A stretch of 64,000 nucleotides of DNA, from positions 310,001 through 374,000 of the forward strand of contig NZ_FREV01000003.1 in assembly GCF_900143545.1 (NCBI RefSeq), given 5' to 3'. Position numbers and translations under genes: made by a program. The stretch is from Loktanella sp. Alg231-35 (lineage in GTDB: Bacteria; Pseudomonadota; Alphaproteobacteria; Rhodobacterales; Rhodobacteraceae). This document shows, in pieces, positions 17,276 through 24,760 of this stretch. Position 1 is the stretch's first letter. Each line of letters begins with the position of its first letter. The notes beneath the pieces were generated by a model. That model was not told where the DNA came from. It worked only from the letters and a program-made list of their open reading frames with translations, and made no database searches.

Positions 17276-17292
17276 ATTGAACGACGTTCAAT
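17276..17292. promoter_or_regulatory. Operator-like palindrome 1 (TGAAC-N3-GTTCA)
   Basis: ATTGAAC GAC GTTCAAT is a perfect 17-bp dyad, 8 bp before a TTGACG -35 box (17300-17305). It shares its TGAAC-N3-GTTCA core with the palindrome at 17331-17345. Form and spacing suit a TetR-type repressor. No TetR gene lies in this window. Confidence 0.65.
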
Positions 17293-17299
17293 ATTTTTC

Positions 17300-17329
17300 T
17301 TGACGGATGTATGGCTGACGCTCTAGGTA
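17300..17329 (+). promoter_or_regulatory. Predicted promoter of the lipoprotein/DUF2145 operon
   Basis: TTGACG (17300-17305) and TAGGTA (17324-17329) are separated by 18 bp. The two operator-like palindromes lie on each side, the second over the expected transcription start. Confidence 0.5.
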
Positions 17330-17330
17330 T

Positions 17331-17345
17331 ATGAACAGTGTTCAT
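17331..17345. promoter_or_regulatory. Operator-like palindrome 2 (TGAAC-N3-GTTCA)
   Basis: ATGAAC AGT GTTCAT is a perfect dyad, centred 54 bp after the first. It covers the predicted transcription start and ends 14 bp before the lipoprotein start codon. Confidence 0.65.
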
Positions 17346-17359
17346 TTATGGAGAATCCC

Positions 17360-17710
17360 ATGCACCGACTTGTCATTTCAGGAAGCGTTCTTGCGCTCAT
17401 TCTCACTTCGGCCTGCGCGTCCCCCAGCGTTCAGCATGCCGCCGCATCTGCCGATCACAGCGCGCAAGCAACAGGGCATAGCGCTGCCGCCGCGGTCACC
17501 AGTGTTGCAACCGTTTCAGCCGTGCCGGTTGTCGCTGCGGGCTCTGTGCTTGCCGTGACGGGGGCAGCGCTGGAAAGCGTTGGCACAGCTTCCGTCAATG
17601 CCGGCGCTGAGGTGCTTAATGCAGGGTTGGGGAATGCTCCGCAGCAGATCTGTGTGGGCAATACCCCAGCGCCATGCGTCGCACCGCAAGCTGCGCCGAA
17701 TTTGGAATAA
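17360..17710 (+). CDS. Small predicted lipoprotein
   Basis: This 116-residue protein has a signal peptide with a lipobox, LTSAC, so the cysteine near residue 19 would be lipidated. The mature part is rich in Ala, Ser and Val and ends with QQICVGNTPAPCVAPQA, which has two more cysteines. I do not recognise the family. The ATG at 17360 has GGAG 6 nt upstream and is better than the ATG at 17348. Only 4 bp separate it from the DUF2145 gene, so they are surely co-transcribed. The pair is controlled by a promoter flanked by two matching palindromes. Confidence 0.75.
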   Translation: MHRLVISGSVLALILTSACASPSVQHAAASADHSAQATGHSAAAAVTSVATVSAVPVVAAGSVLAVTGAALESVGTASVNAGAEVLNAGLGNAPQQICVGNTPAPCVAPQAAPNLE

Positions 17711-17714
17711 GGCC

Positions 17715-18521
17715 ATGAAACTCAAAGGTATTTTTGCCGCGGTAGCACTGGGTCTTGCTGCGCTCAATCCGGTAATGTCCACGGCTGGCAGCTCTGCCGC
17801 CGCGAACCCCGTCTTGCCCGCCGTCGATGTGGCAACATTCGCAAACCGAGTGCAGCGCGATCTTGCATCACGTGGCGCCAATGTCGCCATCGTGTCGCGT
17901 GTGGGCCGTGATCCATCGGTTCTGCCGGACGGGGTCAACTACACCCATGTCGCGTTCTGGGTCTATTCGCGGATCACGCAGGCCGATGGCAGCACCGGCA
18001 TGGGGTACCGGGTCTATAACCTGTATCAACAAGAGGGCGATCTGACCCGCAGTGATCTTGTGCAAGATACGCCCGGTGATTTCTTTGCAGGTGCGTATCG
18101 TTTGGATGCTGGCGTCATTATTCCTGATCGGCGCCTGCAACAAAAATTGCTGGCAGTGATTGCAAGCCCGACCTATGCGGCGCTGCACAACGCGAATTAC
18201 GCGGCGTTGGCCAATCCACGTTCTGGGCAGTTCCAGAACTGCACGGAACACACGTTGGATGTGCTGATGGCCGCGCTTTATGACACCAATGACCCGCGCC
18301 AGATCAAAGCGAATATCGCGGCACATTTCACTCCGCAGCCGGTGGCTTTGAATGGTTTGCAGCGCTTGTTTGCGCCAGCGGCATCGGGCGCGCTTACAAC
18401 GGCCGATCATGGTCAATCCGTGGGCACAGCGACATTCGGGTCGATTGCACGCTTTATGCAGGCACACGACCTGAGTGATGAGACTTACCGCATCACACCG
18501 GAGCGACTATTCCGGTTCTAA
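17715..18521 (+). CDS. DUF2145 domain protein, exported
   Basis: This 268-residue protein has a Sec signal peptide (residues 1-24, ending in MSTAGSSA). The rest matches DUF2145: a conserved THVAFWVYSRI segment near 76-86, a YNLYQQ segment near 100-106, and QNCTEHTLDVL with a Cys-His pair near 171-181. The arrangement of Cys, His and Asn recalls papain-like cysteine peptidases, but I cannot confirm that. The product is likely periplasmic and may work with the lipoprotein encoded 4 bp upstream. Its last 4 bp overlap the convergent P450 gene. Confidence 0.82.
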   Translation: MKLKGIFAAVALGLAALNPVMSTAGSSAAANPVLPAVDVATFANRVQRDLASRGANVAIVSRVGRDPSVLPDGVNYTHVAFWVYSRITQADGSTGMGYRVYNLYQQEGDLTRSDLVQDTPGDFFAGAYRLDAGVIIPDRRLQQKLLAVIASPTYAALHNANYAALANPRSGQFQNCTEHTLDVLMAALYDTNDPRQIKANIAAHFTPQPVALNGLQRLFAPAASGALTTADHGQSVGTATFGSIARFMQAHDLSDETYRITPERLFRF

Positions 18522-19693
18522 GTCTCAGGAGCGGTTGAGACCATCAACCGCTCCAACCCATGAAAGTGATACACGTCGCCGTAGCGCGGTGCCTCTGTCA
18601 GGCGCAGATGCGGGCAACGTGTGAACAGGGCCTCGAGCGCGATCCGCAGTTCAAGCCGGGCCAACGGGGCGCCGACACAGAAGTGAATACCACCACCAAA
18701 GCTGGTGTTCTGTGGCCCATCACGGGCCGGATCGAAGGTGTTGGGTGCGGTGTATGCCGCCGGATCACGGTTTGCCGCCCCCAGAAGGCAGGCAATCTGA
18801 TCACCACGTTTGAAACTGTGATCGCCCAAGGTGACATCCTCATAGACCCAGCGGGTGAACATATGCAGTGGCGGGTCGTAGCGGATGACCTCTTCAACGG
18901 CGGCATCGCTGATCTGACGTTGCCCATGCTCCAACAGGGTTTTGGTGCCATTGCCCAAGGTATGCACAGTGGCCTCATGCCCCGCGTTCAGCAGCAGGAT
19001 GCAGGTGGTGATCAACTCATCCTCACTCAGTCGTGCACCATCTTCCTCGGCAGCGATCAGGGTGGAAATCAGATCATCTGTGGGTGTTTTGCGCCGCTTG
19101 GCAACATAACCGCGCATGAAATCGACGAAATCATTGGTGGCGGCCACCGCGGCGGCCTCGATCTGGGGTGTTCGGCGGGCCTGATACATGGCGACCATGG
19201 CATTGGACCAGCGCAGCAGATCGTCTGCGCGTTCTTCGGGCACGCCAAGCAGGCGCGAGATGATGATCACAGGCACGGGCTGGGCGTAGTGGGTCAGCAG
19301 ATCAAAGGGCGTGTCGGGGAAACCGTCGATCAGGCTGTGGCACAGCGCCTCGATATCGGGGGTGAGTGCGGCGATAGTGCGGCTGGTGAAAGCGCGCAGA
19401 ACCAGACCGCGCAGGCGTTTGTGACGGGGTGGTTCCAGTTCCAGCATCGAATGCGCCTCAACATCATAGAAGGGCTGCAGATGTGGTGGAATATCGGGTG
19501 CCTGCTCGGCTGGGCATTCGCGGCCCATCCGTCTGTCGCGCAATACCGCATGGACCATTTTGTGCGACACGGCGCAGGCCATGCCGTAGTCATCCCACCA
19601 AAAGAAATCACCTGCCGTGCGGGCCTGATCGTAAAACGGGTATGGGTTCTGGACGAACTGCGGATCATTGGGGGATTGTTGAAATCTTTGCAT
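18518..19693 (-). CDS. Cytochrome P450
   Basis: This is a soluble bacterial P450 of 391 residues. The oxygen-activating I-helix is NAGHEATVHTLG (about 233-244). The ExxR motif is EEVIRYDPP (about 266-274). The heme-binding loop FGGGIHFCVGAPLARLE has Cys 339 as the iron ligand. It would hydroxylate an unknown small substrate. No ferredoxin gene is adjacent; fpr lies 6 kb away. Its final 12 codons contain a perfect 11-bp inverted repeat (18528-18554) and its stop overlaps the DUF2145 gene. Ribosome site at 19693 is weak. Confidence 0.93.
   Translation of the reverse strand: MQRFQQSPNDPQFVQNPYPFYDQARTAGDFFWWDDYGMACAVSHKMVHAVLRDRRMGRECPAEQAPDIPPHLQPFYDVEAHSMLELEPPRHKRLRGLVLRAFTSRTIAALTPDIEALCHSLIDGFPDTPFDLLTHYAQPVPVIIISRLLGVPEERADDLLRWSNAMVAMYQARRTPQIEAAAVAATNDFVDFMRGYVAKRRKTPTDDLISTLIAAEEDGARLSEDELITTCILLLNAGHEATVHTLGNGTKTLLEHGQRQISDAAVEEVIRYDPPLHMFTRWVYEDVTLGDHSFKRGDQIACLLGAANRDPAAYTAPNTFDPARDGPQNTSFGGGIHFCVGAPLARLELRIALEALFTRCPHLRLTEAPRYGDVYHFHGLERLMVSTAPET
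18528..18554. repeat. Perfect inverted repeat inside the P450 3' end
   Basis: GGAGCGGTTGA (18528-18538) pairs with TCAACCGCTCC (18544-18554) across GACCA. It lies 7 bp after the DUF2145 stop. There is no T-run, but its place suggests a shared 3' end hairpin for the two convergent genes. Confidence 0.55.
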
Positions 19694-19764
19694 ATCGCAG
19701 CATTGTAGCAGCCCGTCGTCAGACGCAAGTGCGCGCGGTGATTGCTGCCCTGTCTGTGCCGAAA

Positions 19765-20496
19765 CTAGGCCCGCTCAAGCGCTGTGATGATAGGCGAAAA
19801 GTCTTTTGCCTTCAGGCTGGCCCCACCAACCAAAGCGCCATCGACATTTGCAACGCCAAATATCTCGGCTGCATTGCTGCCTTTGACCGAACCGCCATAG
19901 AGCAAGCTAAATTCATCCCCATCTTCAAAACGTGCATTCAGGCGGGCACGAATATGGGCATGAACCTCTGCGATCTGTTCAAGGGTCGGAACCTTGCCCG
20001 TGCCAATGGCCCAGACCGGTTCATAGGCAATCACGCAATCTTGGGCATTGGCGCTGTCAGGCAGCGATCCGGCCAGTTGGGTATCGATGACGTTAAGTGT
20101 CTTACCGCTTTCGCGTTCATCCAGCGTCTCACCAATGCAAATCACCGCAATTAGGCCTGCATCAATGGCGGCCACGGATTTTGCGGCGACCAATGCATCG
20201 GTCTCACCATGATCGGTGCGGCGCTCGGAATGGCCAGTCAGCACATAGCTTGCGCCTGCATCTGCCAGCATATCGGCACTGACGTCGCCAGTGTGGGCGC
20301 CGGAGACAGCGCTGTGGCAATCTTGCCCACCAATATCAAAGGGAGTGTCTTCGCAGGCGCTGATCAATGTCGCCGGTGGGCAGATCAGGATCGCGATGTC
20401 TGCATCACCATGTAGGTCTTCAAGCCGTTGGAGTTCCCGCAGATTCTCGCGCTGCCCGTTCATTTTCCAGTTACCGGCGGCGATCTTACGGGGCAT
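19765..20496 (-). CDS. tpiA: Triosephosphate isomerase
   Basis: This glycolytic and gluconeogenic enzyme has 243 residues. NWKMNG near residues 9-14 gives the catalytic lysine, GHSERR (about 90-95) the histidine, and [12 protein letters not shown] (about 158-169) the catalytic glutamate and the mobile loop. [12 protein letters not shown] binds phosphate. It interconverts dihydroxyacetone phosphate and glyceraldehyde 3-phosphate. It is co-directional with the TfoX-like gene 11 bp upstream. It is a little shorter than the usual 250 but complete. Confidence 0.97.
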   Translation of the reverse strand: MPRKIAAGNWKMNGQRENLRELQRLEDLHGDADIAILICPPATLISACEDTPFDIGGQDCHSAVSGAHTGDVSADMLADAGASYVLTGHSERRTDHGETDALVAAKSVAAIDAGLIAVICIGETLDERESGKTLNVIDTQLAGSLPDSANAQDCVIAYEPVWAIGTGKVPTLEQIAEVHAHIRARLNARFEDGDEFSLLYGGSVKGSNAAEIFGVANVDGALVGGASLKAKDFSPIITALERA

Positions 20497-20507
20497 ATTG
20501 GCGTCCT

Positions 20508-20804
20508 TTACAAAGTGGCAAGTGTTGCGCGTGCCAATGTGCAGGCCTCCTCGGGATCGTCAAGGGCCGAGGGCGGTAATGACCAATAAGGCATATTGTG
20601 AAACTGCGATGATCCTACTGCCTTGAGTTTTTCAAGCAGTGCGCCTTTCACTTTGAGGTAGATCCGGCCATCGCTGCTGACCAGCACAAAGACGACGCCT
20701 TGATGATAAAGGCATATGCCGCCGAACATCTTGCGGCTGGTCACTTGGCCAAGATCAAAGAACAGGTCAGTTGCGAAGGCGATATCCGCGTCCGAAACAG
20801 CCAT
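20508..20804 (-). CDS. TfoX N-terminal domain protein
   Basis: This 98-residue protein is a stand-alone TfoX N-terminal domain: [22 protein letters not shown] near residues 14-35, then the strand [15 protein letters not shown]. Full TfoX (Sxy) controls competence genes in gammaproteobacteria and has a second C-terminal domain that is missing here. Single-domain versions are common in alphaproteobacteria and have no known role. Its start overlaps the IscA stop by one base (TGATG), so the two are coupled. Confidence 0.85.
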   Translation of the reverse strand: MAVSDADIAFATDLFFDLGQVTSRKMFGGICLYHQGVVFVLVSSDGRIYLKVKGALLEKLKAVGSSQFHNMPYWSLPPSALDDPEEACTLARATLATL

Positions 20805-21166
20805 CAGCTGGCGCTGAGGTTCTCGTCGAACTTGATCGACTCACCGCAACCACAGGCATCCACCACATTGGGATTGCGGAACTTGAAACCGGAGTCCAAT
20901 AGCGAAACCTCGTAATCAATCTCGGTGCCGAATAGGAACATTTGCGCCATAGGGGCGATCATGACCCGCGCGCCATCTTGTTCGACAACTTCGTCCAAAG
21001 GATCAACCTCGGTCACATAGTCCATCGTGTATTCCATACCCGCACAGCCGCCTTTCTTAACGCCGATGCGCAGGCCTTCATGGCCGTCTTTGTCCATCAG
21101 CTTGGCGATTTGCGCCGCTGCTTTGTCAGTGATGCTGACTGCTTGTTTGCCTGGAATGCCGAACAT
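20804..21166 (-). CDS. A-type iron-sulfur carrier (IscA/SufA/HesB family)
   Basis: This protein has 120 residues and all three conserved cysteines, C41 (GGCAGMEY), C105 and C107 (ACGCGES). A-type carriers take up iron or [Fe-S] clusters and pass them to client proteins. In related genomes a gene like this often follows sufT; here SatD-like and DUF3307 genes lie between the two. The start at 21166 has AAAGGAG upstream. Whether it is SufA, IscA or ErpA in function cannot be told from the sequence alone. Confidence 0.92.
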   Translation of the reverse strand: MFGIPGKQAVSITDKAAAQIAKLMDKDGHEGLRIGVKKGGCAGMEYTMDYVTEVDPLDEVVEQDGARVMIAPMAQMFLFGTEIDYEVSLLDSGFKFRNPNVVDACGCGESIKFDENLSAS

Positions 21167-21211
21167 TGTAGTGCTCCTTTGACCCTTATGTAGGGCAGCG
21201 GGGGCTGTCGC

Positions 21212-21913
21212 TCAAGACGGTGTGGGATCAATGCCGTAGAATGTGATAAGCGAGAGCGTCGCAAAACTGACCAGCAAGGCCCACCCGAAAGAAGCCAGCG
21301 TGCCGATGATCACATATTCGCTGGCGCGTTGATCCTTAGAGGCGGTGTCAAAGCGCAGCACCGATTTGGCCGCGATCAGAAAGCCGATGCCAGCCGGCTG
21401 TCCGGCCAGAACCATCAAAAAGATCAGCGCACGTTCCAGAATACCGATCATGCGCCCCGCTTGGGGCAAGCCCTGAGGCTGATTTTCCTCAAAGCCCTGC
21501 ATCAGCAGGCCAACGGCAGGCCCACCGGCATGAACGCAGATGATCAGCCCTGTGGTGATGGTAAGAAGATACTGGGCGAAGGGCGTCGCCTCTGGCCAAA
21601 CTGCGCCCAGCGCTGGCGTGAACCACAGGACTGCGGCGATTGTCGCAAAATGCGTCAGTTGGTCGGCGATGTAGGCCCAGAGGGTTTCCGGGGCCAGATG
21701 CGTCTTGATCAGGTCGATCCCCAGATGCACCGCCGCAATTGTCAGGGCGGGAACGATTTCACCGCGCAGCGCCAGCAGTGTCAGCAAAAACACCACGCCG
21801 ATATGTGCTGCCATCGCCTCGGGTTTTTTCTTGTTGCTGATAATCCAGCTGTTTTGCAGCGGATAATCGGCCAGCACATGGGCCAGCATTAATGCGAGTG
21901 CGGTTGTCAGCAT
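21212..21913 (-). CDS. DUF3307 integral membrane protein
   Basis: This protein has 233 residues with about six hydrophobic segments. It starts with ALALMLAHVLADYPLQNSW, the DUF3307 hallmark, which places His, Asp and Tyr in the first helix. A second conserved HLGIDLIKTH motif is near residue 63. These polar residues inside helices suggest a metal or catalytic site, but no function is established. It is downstream of the SatD-like gene on the same strand. The gap between them holds a 29-bp repeat array. SatD and DUF3307 genes are often neighbours. Confidence 0.87.
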   Translation of the reverse strand: MLTTALALMLAHVLADYPLQNSWIISNKKKPEAMAAHIGVVFLLTLLALRGEIVPALTIAAVHLGIDLIKTHLAPETLWAYIADQLTHFATIAAVLWFTPALGAVWPEATPFAQYLLTITTGLIICVHAGGPAVGLLMQGFEENQPQGLPQAGRMIGILERALIFLMVLAGQPAGIGFLIAAKSVLRFDTASKDQRASEYVIIGTLASFGWALLVSFATLSLITFYGIDPTPS

Positions 21914-21926
21914 GGGGTGGCCCGCA

Positions 21927-22013
21927 GTTGTAATGCTGAATTACAACCAAATAAAGTTGTAATGAGTGAATACAACCTAATAAGATTGTACTGCATCGAA
22001 ACACCCAAATCCG
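21927..22013. repeat. Three degenerate 29-bp tandem repeats
   Basis: Units start at 21927, 21956 and 21985, with a further GTTGTG at 22014. Units one and two agree at 22 of 29 positions, two and three at 18. Each begins (G/A)TTGTA and contains ACAAC or ACACC about 10 bp later, so the first two are also 21-bp inverted repeats (GTTGTAAT with ATTACAAC at 21927-21947; GTTGTA with TACAAC at 21956-21976). No spacers separate them, so this is not CRISPR. They fill the gap between the satD-like and DUF3307 genes and look like operator or iteron repeats. Confidence 0.75.
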
Positions 22014-22021
22014 GTTGTGCC

Positions 22022-22624
22022 TTACCCATCCAGCGCCTCGCACACGTCAATCAGCGCATCCACACCAGAGGCATCAATATGTTTCTGCACACCCTGTTGG
22101 GACAAATCCAAACGCGTGGCGATGCTTTCTTGTGTGGGGCCTGATGGATTAAGCGCCAGCAACGCGACTTCGGCCTGCGCTTCGGTCCAGCGTTTGATGA
22201 TCTCTTCGGACAGGCGCAGGGTAATCGCCAGTGTGCCCTCATCGCCTACAACAACCATGTCGCGGCGGCGGGGCATGGCCTCGAGCGCTTGACCAGAGGC
22301 TGTGAACACCGGGCCGCGGGCATCTGCCAGCGTTTCACCGGGCACGCTGCCATCGCCGATGGCCAGTGCGATGCGAGTGTCAAAGCGTTTGTCGGTCATC
22401 CGCACCGCCGCACGGGCGGCAAAAACGGCGCGCAAGGCAAAGCGCGGCGCCACGGCCAACTGCCAGCCGTCACCACGGTTGCGCGTCAGATATGTCGGGG
22501 CATCCTGCCAGCCTGCGATCAAATCCGCCGCCCGTTGCAAATTGCCGAAAATCCGGTCCAGCCCGCCCTCGGGCAGTTGGGAAGATTTAACGATATCGCC
22601 TGTCAGAACGGCATAGTTGGTCAT
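22022..22624 (-). CDS. SatD-like protein with C-terminal helix-turn-helix
   Basis: This 200-residue protein resembles the SatD family. It starts with YAVLTGDIVKSSQL, has RGDGWQLAV near residue 49 and ALAIGDGSV near 87, a layout that recalls nucleotide cyclase-like folds. The C-terminus (PTQESIATRLDLSQQGVQKHI, about 160-180) is a clear helix-turn-helix. It may bind DNA and sense something with the N-terminal part. The start MTNYAV at 22624 has GAGGGG upstream and is preferred to a longer form. It lies upstream of DUF3307 with 29-bp repeats between them, which could be its own binding sites. Function unknown. Confidence 0.8.
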   Translation of the reverse strand: MTNYAVLTGDIVKSSQLPEGGLDRIFGNLQRAADLIAGWQDAPTYLTRNRGDGWQLAVAPRFALRAVFAARAAVRMTDKRFDTRIALAIGDGSVPGETLADARGPVFTASGQALEAMPRRRDMVVVGDEGTLAITLRLSEEIIKRWTEAQAEVALLALNPSGPTQESIATRLDLSQQGVQKHIDASGVDALIDVCEALDG

Positions 22625-22786
22625 CGGCCCCTCGCGTTTTGTCGCCATGCTGGCGCGGCGCGGGGGCAAGTGCAAGTCGCAATGCCCTGATCCCGGGTCA
22701 TGAATTTCGTCAGGGCAATGCCGCTGGAACGGGAATGTGGGCCGTCTGTACGCGGAGGTTACGTCATAGTGACGGTTTGTCGCAGA

Positions 22787-23149
22787 TTACATAAAGCCCA
22801 GTTCAAGACGGGCTTCGTCTGACATCATATCCATGCCCCATTGCGGCTCGAACGTCATTTCAACGTCAACCTGTTTGACGCCGGGCAGAGGTTCGATGGC
22901 ATCGGCAACCCAGCCGGGCATCTCGCCTGCGACAGGACAGCCGGGGGCGGTGAGGGTCATGATGACGTTCACGGCGTTATCGTCTTTGATATCAATGGTG
23001 TAGATCAGCCCAAGGTCATAGATATTGACCGGGATCTCTGGGTCATAGACAGACTGACAGGCTTTGACGACATCGTCGTACAAAGGGTGATCGGTCGTGG
23101 AGGGCGCAATCATTGGCGCACCTTCAAGCTGAGCGTTTGCGTCGGTCAT
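22787..23149 (-). CDS. sufT: SufT/MIP18-family [Fe-S] assembly protein (DUF59)
   Basis: This protein has 120 residues and a DUF59 core. SVYDPEIPVNIYDLGLIYTI (about residues 34-53) is the family signature. MTLTAPGCPVAGEMP (about 65-79) has the conserved cysteine. FEPQWGMDMMSDEARLELG near the C-terminus is typical of SufT and PaaD relatives. It helps mature iron-sulfur proteins. The ATG at 23149 has AGAGG about 10 nt upstream. The rest of the suf operon is not in this window; only the IscA-type gene lies 1.6 kb downstream on the same strand. Confidence 0.9.
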   Translation of the reverse strand: MTDANAQLEGAPMIAPSTTDHPLYDDVVKACQSVYDPEIPVNIYDLGLIYTIDIKDDNAVNVIMTLTAPGCPVAGEMPGWVADAIEPLPGVKQVDVEMTFEPQWGMDMMSDEARLELGFM

Positions 23150-23226
23150 GGTCGATGAGCCTCTTATTCCTGAGCAAACATATAGGGATTGAGGTGATGG
23201 CCGTAAAGGGGGGCGCGCGACAGAGC

Positions 23227-24441
23227 TTACGAGGTGGCCTTTGCCAGCGGCCCCGGTGTTTCCCGGATCGGCAGATGCATCAGCGTGGCCAAAAGACCCA
23301 ACGCCACAGCCGCCCACCACATCGGACCGTAATGCCCGTAGATGTCATAGATGCGCCCACCCAGCCACGTGCCAAGGAACGCACCTGACTGGTGGCTCAG
23401 GAACACCAGCCCGCCCAAGGTCGACAGATAGGCGATGCCTTGGGTCTGGGCCACAAGGGCAGTGGTCAGCGGCACCGTGGACAGCCAAAGCAGCCCCATG
23501 GCGGCGGAAAAGATATAGATGCTGCCCGGTGTCAGCGGCGCTAGGATAAACAGGCTGATGACGATCGCGCGGGTAAAATAGATCCCACTTAACACCCGCT
23601 TCTTTGACATTCTCTGGCCTGACCAGCCCGACAAGAAAGACCCTGCGATATTGAACAAACCAATCAGCGACAATGACCAAGCCCCCAAGGACGCCGCCAG
23701 CCCCTCATCGGTGATATAGGCGGGCAGGTGGGTTTGAATAAAGGCTACATGGAAGCCGCAAACAAAGAACCCTGTGAACAAAAGGACATAGGCGCGGTCC
23801 TGAAACGCCGATTTGATGGCATAGCCAAAGCGGCTGTTGCCGGCCTCTACCGTTGGCACAGAGACGCGATTGACGAAAATCGCCATAGGCAGAATGAACA
23901 GAAAGCTGGCGGCAATAGCCAGAATGGCATTTTGCAATCCGATACGCTCCATCAGGAAAATGGACATCGGTGCGGCAATGAACATCCCCGCAGAGGCGGA
24001 TGCCGTCCCAAGCCCCAGGATGAAACTGCGCTTGGCCGGGGCCACGACTTTGCCCAAGGCAATGATCACAATCTGGAACGCCGCAGCGCCAGTGCCGATC
24101 CCCACAACAACGCCCGACCAGATGAAGATATAAGGATCAATCACAAAGCCCCGAATGGCAAAACCGATGGCAGCAACTATGGCCCCAAAGACCAGAACCC
24201 TCCCACTGCCATAACGATCTGCAACCATACCCGCCAACGGCTGGGTGATCCCCCAGCAAATCGCTTGCAGGGCGACCGACAGCGAAAATACTTCTCGCGG
24301 CCAGCCCAGTGCTTCGGACATCGGGCGCAGGAACACACCAAAGGTGGCCGCAAAGCCAAAGCTGATAAAGGCGATGACACAGCCTGCATAGATGGCGGCA
24401 GTGATGGCGGGCGATTGTGTTGGTGTCTCGGGATTGGTCAT
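23227..24441 (-). CDS. MFS transporter (OxlT/MCT-like)
   Basis: This integral membrane protein has 404 residues and 12 predicted helices. ADRYGSGRVLVFG after helix 2 is the MFS loop A motif. FGVFLRPMSEALGWPRE near residue 33 and the symmetric GWSGQRMSKKRVL loop suit the oxalate/formate or monocarboxylate transporter branch. The substrate is probably an organic anion. ATG 24441 is chosen because it begins with a short soluble N-terminus before the first helix. It lies 77 bp upstream of sufT on the same strand, but a functional link is doubtful. Confidence 0.88.
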   Translation of the reverse strand: MTNPETPTQSPAITAAIYAGCVIAFISFGFAATFGVFLRPMSEALGWPREVFSLSVALQAICWGITQPLAGMVADRYGSGRVLVFGAIVAAIGFAIRGFVIDPYIFIWSGVVVGIGTGAAAFQIVIIALGKVVAPAKRSFILGLGTASASAGMFIAAPMSIFLMERIGLQNAILAIAASFLFILPMAIFVNRVSVPTVEAGNSRFGYAIKSAFQDRAYVLLFTGFFVCGFHVAFIQTHLPAYITDEGLAASLGAWSLSLIGLFNIAGSFLSGWSGQRMSKKRVLSGIYFTRAIVISLFILAPLTPGSIYIFSAAMGLLWLSTVPLTTALVAQTQGIAYLSTLGGLVFLSHQSGAFLGTWLGGRIYDIYGHYGPMWWAAVALGLLATLMHLPIRETPGPLAKATS

Positions 24442-24469
24442 GGTTTCTTTCACATCCTTTGGCGGAAAC

Positions 24470-24660
24470 CTAGAGAGTGGCAGCCCCACGCGGCAAGCCC
24501 CAACCGCCAAACACGCTGAGAAAAAGCGCGGCAGCGACGTTGATCACAGATGGCATCAATAGCTTGAAAATGGCGCCAGTGATGCCCGCAACCCGCCCCA
24601 CATGGGCCGAAGGATCAGCGTGGCAATGATGCCTGTGGCAGTCAGACAATGGCGATTGTA
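24470..24660 (-). pseudogene. Possible remnant of a small membrane protein gene
   Basis: Reading the minus strand, one frame gives LTATGIIATLILRPMWG (ending near 24600). A second frame continues as RVAGITGAIFKLLMPSVIN and further hydrophobic sequence to a TAG at 24472-24470. Joined, they look like the C-terminal end of a membrane protein broken by one frameshift. No start codon with a ribosome site is visible. The gap between the MFS gene and tgt (319 bp) holds nothing else I can identify. It could also be chance. Confidence 0.3.
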
Positions 24661-24760
24661 AGAAAATGGCTCGGCTTTCGTCTCTGTCGGGACGCTACCG
24701 CGCGCCAATGGTGAAGTCATGCCCCCTTGGCAAATTCCTCAAGATCAAGGATGAGGGGCC

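Noticed and set aside
21927-22021. A CRISPR array, suggested by regular 29-bp repeats.
   Set aside because: The repeats touch each other without spacers, are degenerate, and no cas gene is near.
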